Assembly (NCBI GenBank): GCA_001796335.1
Contig: MGMF01000025.1
Coordinates: forward strand, 82,311 to 146,310
Source of the DNA: Chloroflexi bacterium GWB2_49_20
GTDB lineage: Bacteria > Chloroflexota > Anaerolineae > Anaerolineales > Villigracilaceae
Length of the DNA: 64,000 nt
Direction: 5' to 3'
Positions 59,922 to 64,000 of this stretch are shown here, piece by piece; position 1 is the stretch's first letter, and each line of letters opens with the position of its first letter. Below the pieces are notes generated by a model. It did no database searches. It was not told the DNA's origin and worked only from the letters and a program-made list of their open reading frames with translations. Both the position numbers and the translations under genes were made by a program.

Positions 59922-62645
59922 CTATCCCAATTGGGAGCGGATCTTCTGGGCAGTCTGCTTCAATCCAGACAGCTTTTCTCGCTCTTTTGCCACCACGGCC
60001 TCAGGCGCCTTGCTGGCAAAATCGCTTCCCAACAGGGCTTCCAGGCGTTCTATCTGGGACAGGGTCTGGGACAGCTCTTTCTCCAGGCGTGCCCTTTCCT
60101 CGGTCAGGTCCACCAATCCGGCCAGGGGCAGGTACACTTCCACGGATCCGATCACACCCACAATACTATCTTCCGGTTTGGCAGCCAGGTTTGGGTAGAT
60201 GCTGAGGCTGGCAGTATCCAGGTGAGCCAGGGAGGCGATCAAACCCGCCTGATCACGCAGTAAGTCGGTGAGGTCTGCACCCACCAGGATGGCGGGAATA
60301 CGCCGGTTGGATTTGACGTTGTTCTCTGCACGCAGGTTGCGGATGGAGCGCACCAGCTCCTGGATCAGGTTGAAATCAGCCAGCTTGCCGGCTTCCCAAT
60401 CCTGCTCGGGGCGGGGTTGCGGCCAGGCAGCAATGATAAGCACCTCAGACCAGTCTGCGCAGACTGCCTTGAGCGGGGATGCCAAAAGCGCCCGGCGCAG
60501 ATGACCCCACAACTCTTCGGTCACAAAGGGTGTAAATGGGTGCAGCAGGCGCAGGCAGATGTCGAGTACGCGTGCCAGGGTCTCAGCGGTTTGGAAAGCG
60601 ATGTGACCTCCTTGTGCAAGCTGCAGCTTGGCAGCTTCCACATACCAATCCGCAAATTCGCTCCAGAAGAATTCGTAGATCTGCCGCCCGGCCTCCCCAT
60701 ACTGGTGGGACTGGAACAGGCGCTCCACCTCGCGCACCAGGTTTTGCAGGCGCGCCCAGATCCACGAATCCGCCAGGGTCCATTCCTGGTTTGTTTGCGG
60801 ACTGCTGTCTTCCGGCAGGGAAGCAAAGGTCCCGATGTTTTTTGGGATGGCAGACAGCACGAACCTGCCCGCATTCCAGATCTTATTGGCAAAATTGCGG
60901 TTGGATTCGACCTTCTTGAGGCTCAGGCTGGTATCGTTGCCGGGCGTGGAACCCACCAGCAGGGTGAAGCGCAGGGCGTCTGTGCCCAGGTCATCCATGA
61001 CAGGCAGCGGATCGATGACATTGCCGTAGCTTTTGCTCATCTTGCGCCCGCCATCATCACGGATCAGTCCATGCAGGTAGACCGTCTCAAACGGCACCTG
61101 GCCGGTGAACTCCAAACCATCCATGATCATGCGCGCCACCCAGAAGAACAGGATGTCGTAACCGGTTTCCAGCATGGTGGTGGGGTAGAAATACTTGTAA
61201 TCGGGCGTCTCATCCGGCCAACCCAGCGTGGAGAATGGCCACAACCCGGAAGAGAACCAGGTATCCAACACATCTTCATCCTGCTCGAGCCGGGTTGACC
61301 CGCAGTGGGCACAAGCAGTTGGGTCCTGGCGCGTGCAGGTCTGCTGGCCGCACTCGCCACAGTACCAGACCGGTATGCGGTGTCCCCACCACAACTGGCG
61401 TGAGATGCACCAATCCTTAATGTTTTCCAGCCAGTTGAAATAAACCTTTTCGAAGCGTTCCGGCAGAATGCGGATGCGGCCATCCTTGACGGCATTCATG
61501 GCAGCCTCGGCCAGCGGCTGGATCTTTACGAACCATTGGGTGGAGATCATCGGCTCGACGATCTCACCGCCGCGCTGCGAGCGCGGCACGTTGAGCATAT
61601 AGGGTTGCTCCTTGATGGTCAAACCGGCTGCCTGCATATCTGCCCACATTTTTTTGCGGCAGTCAAAGCGATCCATACCGGCATAAGGGCCGCCCACATC
61701 GGTCACCCGGGCAGCCGAATCCAGCATGGAGAGCACCGGCAAGTTATGCCGCATGCCGATCTCGTAATCGTTCGGATCATGGCCGGGGGTGATCTTGAGC
61801 GCACCGCTACCAAACTCACGCGTCACATACTCGTCGGCAATGACCGGGATGCTGCGTCCCAGCATGGGCACCAACACCTGCCTGCCAACGAACTTTTGAT
61901 AGCGCTCATCCTGCGGATGCACCGCCACGGCCGTATCTCCCAGGATGGTTTCCGGGCGGGTGGTGGCCACCGGGATGAACTCGGCGCTGCTGGAATCTGC
62001 CAGCATGTACTTGAAATAATACAGCGTGCCAGCTTCTTCGGAGTACTCAACCTCCAGGTCTGAGACCGCTGTCTTGAGTCCCGGCGACCAGTTGATCAGG
62101 CGCGGGCCACGGTAGATGAGTCCTTTTTCGTACAGGCGTACAAAAGCTTCGCGCACCGCTTTGGAGAGGCCTTCATCCAGGGTAAAACGCTCACGCTCCC
62201 AATCACACGAAGCCCCGATGCGGCGGATCTGGTTGGTGATGATGCCACCGTATTTGTGCTTCCAATCCCAGGTGCGACGTACAAATTCATCCCGCCCGAC
62301 AGCCTCGCGTGAAGTGCCTTCCTTTCTCAACATCTTTTCCACCTGCAACTGGGTGGCAATACCGGCATGGTCGCTGCCGGGCACCCACAAGCTGGGGATG
62401 CCCTTCATGCGATGGTAGCGGATCATCAGATCTTCCATGGCTACGAACATGACGTGCCCCAGGTGCAGTTCTCCGGTCACGTTGGGCGGGGGGATGGAGA
62501 TAACGAACGGCTTGCGCTCCGGATCAAAACCTGGCTTGTTCGGGTCATTGGAAGGTTTGAAATATCCGCCGGCTTCCCACATGGCGTAGATACGCGCTTC
62601 GGTGGACTTAAAGTCATAGGCTTTGGGTAGTTCGTTCTCAGTCAT
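59922..62645 (-). CDS. valS: Valyl-tRNA synthetase
   Basis: A 907-residue class Ia enzyme that charges tRNA-Val. The HIGH-type motif is PPNVTGELHLGHVMF (about 54-68). The KMSKS motif is GRKMSKSYGNVIDP (about 530-543). The editing CP1 domain lies between, with ATTRPETILGDTAVAVHPQD (about 227-246). A four-cysteine zinc-ribbon-like insert (CGECGQQTC, then CAHCG) is at about 425-450. The C-terminal coiled coil (about 840-907) completes the normal architecture. AAGGAG precedes the ATG by eight bases. It is downstream of the DUF166 gene and the T-box leader, separated from the former by a 98-base repeat element. Control by uncharged tRNA-Val is therefore expected. Confidence 0.97.
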   Translation of the reverse strand: MTENELPKAYDFKSTEARIYAMWEAGGYFKPSNDPNKPGFDPERKPFVISIPPPNVTGELHLGHVMFVAMEDLMIRYHRMKGIPSLWVPGSDHAGIATQLQVEKMLRKEGTSREAVGRDEFVRRTWDWKHKYGGIITNQIRRIGASCDWERERFTLDEGLSKAVREAFVRLYEKGLIYRGPRLINWSPGLKTAVSDLEVEYSEEAGTLYYFKYMLADSSSAEFIPVATTRPETILGDTAVAVHPQDERYQKFVGRQVLVPMLGRSIPVIADEYVTREFGSGALKITPGHDPNDYEIGMRHNLPVLSMLDSAARVTDVGGPYAGMDRFDCRKKMWADMQAAGLTIKEQPYMLNVPRSQRGGEIVEPMISTQWFVKIQPLAEAAMNAVKDGRIRILPERFEKVYFNWLENIKDWCISRQLWWGHRIPVWYCGECGQQTCTRQDPTACAHCGSTRLEQDEDVLDTWFSSGLWPFSTLGWPDETPDYKYFYPTTMLETGYDILFFWVARMIMDGLEFTGQVPFETVYLHGLIRDDGGRKMSKSYGNVIDPLPVMDDLGTDALRFTLLVGSTPGNDTSLSLKKVESNRNFANKIWNAGRFVLSAIPKNIGTFASLPEDSSPQTNQEWTLADSWIWARLQNLVREVERLFQSHQYGEAGRQIYEFFWSEFADWYVEAAKLQLAQGGHIAFQTAETLARVLDICLRLLHPFTPFVTEELWGHLRRALLASPLKAVCADWSEVLIIAAWPQPRPEQDWEAGKLADFNLIQELVRSIRNLRAENNVKSNRRIPAILVGADLTDLLRDQAGLIASLAHLDTASLSIYPNLAAKPEDSIVGVIGSVEVYLPLAGLVDLTEERARLEKELSQTLSQIERLEALLGSDFASKAPEAVVAKEREKLSGLKQTAQKIRSQLG

Positions 62646-62681
62646 GATCTCACTCCTTTTAATCTTTCATTCCTGTTCAAT

Positions 62682-62779
62682 ATCAGCCCCCCTTTGTCCC
62701 CAATTTTCATCTGCAAGTTCACTGCTTTCGTTTTTATTGTGAACGAAAATGGGGGGAAACCCGAAGGGAGCGGGCTGAT
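62682..62779. repeat. 98-base inverted-repeat (MITE-like) element in the valS operon
   Basis: The ends ATCAGCCCCC (62682-62691) and GGGCTGAT (62772-62779) are inverted copies, and the arms continue imperfectly inwards (CCCC-AATTTTC against GAAAATGGGGGG). A smaller central hairpin (TTTCGTT...AACGAAA) is also present. The element abuts the DUF166 stop codon and leaves the valS ribosome-binding site intact. Confidence 0.7.
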
Positions 62780-63562
62780 TTATTTCTTCTCTTCCGGTGG
62801 ATCATCGCTGCGCAGGCCGGGGGCAATATACTGGATGCGCCGGTAGGGTTTGACCTGCTCTGCCACCTCATCCCGCAGGATATTGCCGGAGACATGCATC
62901 AGCGTGTCCCCAAAATCCGAATCGATGCCCATGGCAGCCAGACAGGGATAGTGATGGTGCAGCATGCCGGCTTCCTGCTCGGCGTCGTCCGCTGAAATTC
63001 CAACCAGTCGCTCGGCAGTGTAACGGGCACAGCCGCACACTGTATCCCGGCTGACTTCTGCGGAGGTAATGATACGCGTTTCGGGGTCCAGGGTCAGTTT
63101 CAATTTCGGCCTGCCAAAGTAGCGTGCAAATTCTGAAATGAGCGGCTGTGAATAGGTCACTTTCTCGCGGCGCGTTACGCTGTATTCTGTTTCCGTGAGC
63201 GAGCATAAAGGTTTGGGCGTCACACAGACCACGCCCATGCGCTCCAGCCAACCGCGCAACTGGCGCGCCAGACCGCGCGGCAGGACGGCTTCATTATCTA
63301 TACCCGCGATCACCGCTTTGGCGCCGCACATGTGAGCCACATCCGGGATCAGTTCAGCCACACCCTTGTGCTCTCCAAAAGCAAGCACCAGGTCTGACGG
63401 GGGCAGGCTTTCGGGCAGATAATCTTCAGGATAATCGATGACCTGCGGCAGAATGCGTGGTGCCTGCCAGACTTCCAGTCTCCATCCGGGAGGAGCATGC
63501 TTGCGGATGTTATCCACATGGCGCTGACCATAATCCCCATTGATGACCGCCAACAAATTCAA
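62780..63562 (-). CDS. DUF166-family protein in a valine T-box operon
   Basis: A 260-residue soluble protein of the DUF166 family, whose members are found mostly in archaea and scattered bacteria and have no established reaction. Visible features are an N-terminal Rossmann-like strand LLAVINGDYGQRHVDNI, SDLVLAFGEHKGVAELIPDV (about 57-76), AVIAGIDNEAVLPRGLARQL (about 85-104), a Cys-rich VCGCARYTAERLVG (about 174-187) and HHHYPCLAAMGID (about 201-213). The Cys pair plus the His/Cys cluster could bind a metal. AAGGAGG lies just upstream of the ATG. It is the first gene behind a valine-type T-box, ahead of valS, so it should be induced when charged tRNA-Val is scarce. Confidence 0.85.
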   Translation of the reverse strand: MNLLAVINGDYGQRHVDNIRKHAPPGWRLEVWQAPRILPQVIDYPEDYLPESLPPSDLVLAFGEHKGVAELIPDVAHMCGAKAVIAGIDNEAVLPRGLARQLRGWLERMGVVCVTPKPLCSLTETEYSVTRREKVTYSQPLISEFARYFGRPKLKLTLDPETRIITSAEVSRDTVCGCARYTAERLVGISADDAEQEAGMLHHHYPCLAAMGIDSDFGDTLMHVSGNILRDEVAEQVKPYRRIQYIAPGLRSDDPPEEKK

Positions 63563-63579
63563 GGTTGCCTCCTTAAAAC

Positions 63580-63608
63580 AAAACGTCTTTCGTCCATGAG
63601 GACGAAAG
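63580..63608 (-). terminator. T-box leader terminator
   Basis: On the minus strand CTTTCGTCC-TCAT-GGACGAAAG (63608-63587) forms a perfect nine-pair stem. It is followed by ACGTTTTGTTTT, a typical intrinsic terminator immediately before the DUF166 ribosome-binding site. Confidence 0.88.
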
Positions 63609-63872
63609 AACGCATCTTCCGTGGTACCACCTCACTTCGCCAGTTTGGGCAAACCCCACATCCAATGCTTGGGCTGACTTCTGGCGCACTCATCCCGGCC
63701 AACACCGGGGTCTGCGATAACGGGCTTACCCGTGCCGTTCTACTTTCAAGTTGATTTCTTCGGCAATCTTTCCGGGCGACATTCAGCGGTGGCTTCCTGT
63801 GGGGGCTTCCAGCCAGCGGCCACACCTTCTCTATCAGCCTGCCAGCCGCCTACTCCTCCCGGAGTTATTATT
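63609..63872 (-). promoter_or_regulatory. T-box riboswitch leader, probably valine-specific
   Basis: The T-box sequence GAGGTGGTACCACGG (minus strand, 63633-63619) is the conserved antiterminator bulge that pairs with the tRNA acceptor end. Further upstream, GGAGTA opens the specifier loop of Stem I, whose base TCCGGG/CCCGGA and upper helix GCGGcTGGC/GCCACCGC can be drawn. The opposite strand of the loop reads TGAATGTCG, offering GTC (63780-63778), a valine codon. valS in the same operon supports this reading. ATG in the same stretch would be methionine and is less likely. Confidence 0.92.
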
Positions 63873-63878
63873 TACTAA

Positions 63879-63906
63879 TTATACATATTTGGAGGGGGAA
63901 GTCAAG
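63879..63906 (-). promoter_or_regulatory. Promoter of the T-box-DUF166-valS operon
   Basis: Minus strand: TTGACT (63906-63901), a 16-base spacer, TATAAT (63884-63879). The start point would lie near 63872, just before the Stem I sequences. Confidence 0.8.
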
Positions 63907-63955
63907 AATATTTCAGGAGAGTGTTGAAAAACAAGTGACAAAATGGTTGGTTAAT

Positions 63956-63984
63956 TGACGGAAGGGGAAAAATTTAATACAATT
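63956..63984 (+). promoter_or_regulatory. Divergent promoter for a gene beyond the right edge
   Basis: Plus strand: TTGACG (63956-63961), a 17-base spacer, TACAAT (63979-63984). No gene start is visible before position 64000. The leader or coding sequence must lie outside the window. Confidence 0.55.
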
Positions 63985-64000
63985 GGAGCAACCATCAATA

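Noticed and set aside
60417..61298. Plus-strand 293-codon open frame
   Set aside because: It is antisense to valS; long antisense frames are common opposite this GC-rich synthetase gene.
63559..63825. Minus-strand 88-codon frame ahead of DUF166
   Set aside because: The sequence is the T-box leader and its terminator; the frame is incidental.

Overview
The window reads as a chromosomal segment of a Chloroflexota bacterium, most likely of the class Anaerolineae. This is inferred from gene content and style, not from a marker tree. Supporting points are a dnaG-rpoD pair, an FMN-riboswitch-controlled ThiXYZ-like (RibXY-type) ABC transporter, a TIR/WD40 protein with a DUF4062 relic nearby, very large PAS/GAF sensor proteins, and a moderately GC-rich base composition. 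No rRNA, tRNA, CRISPR array or intact insertion sequence was seen.

Layout. 0-3 kb (minus strand): a partial membrane protein, a Dph6-like ATP pyrophosphatase and an FHA-GAF-GGDEF diguanylate cyclase. 3.1-3.7 kb: a graveyard of restriction-modification-like tail fragments and ACCTGWCAGGT repeats. 3.7-9.7 kb (minus): a probable potassium-homeostasis block with a KdpDE-like two-component system, a Usp-like protein, an unknown 369-residue protein and a KimA-like APC transporter. 10.2-13.3 kb: two lipoproteins and a decayed REP-associated transposase. 13.3-16.9 kb: dnaG and rpoD from a near-leaderless promoter. 17-19 kb: a C45-type Ntn hydrolase and a TIM-barrel protein. 19.2-23.1 kb: a MacB/LolCDE-like ABC exporter bracketed by 25-base inverted repeats. 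23.2-26.1 kb: an MFS transporter, a small membrane protein and a methyltransferase. 26.3-30.7 kb: a winged-helix-regulated ABC-2 exporter operon behind a near-consensus promoter with an overlapping palindrome; its first gene carries two homopolymer frameshifts.

30.8-36.1 kb is accessory: a nucleotidyltransferase, a B3/B4-domain protein, a conspicuously AT-rich pair (membrane protein plus geranylgeranyl-reductase-like flavoprotein), a truncated squalene synthase and a DUF4062 relic. 36.1-39.9 kb holds a 1,236-residue TIR-TM-WD40-TPR protein, the best candidate here for a signalling or defence effector. 40-44.6 kb: mutS2, a TfoX-N protein, a HicB-like/DinB fusion and a DUF218 protein. 45-48 kb (minus): an FMN riboswitch and a three-gene riboflavin-type ABC importer, with a ferredoxin gene upstream. 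48.6-59.7 kb (minus): a signalling cluster of a 1,447-residue PocR-PAS-GAF histidine kinase, a NarL-type regulator overlapping it, a lone receiver and a 1,792-residue REC-PAS-GAF-HD-GYP protein. 59.9-63.9 kb (minus): a valine-type T-box leader, a DUF166 gene and valS.

How the parts work together. The window carries both a maker (GGDEF) and a likely breaker (HD-GYP) of cyclic di-GMP, and two riboswitch-class leaders (FMN and T-box) that reveal the physiology of their operons. It also has several repeat families: REP-like GGGCAGGT hairpins beside a transposase relic, ACCTGWCAGGT pairs, and a 98-base inverted-repeat element inside the valS operon.
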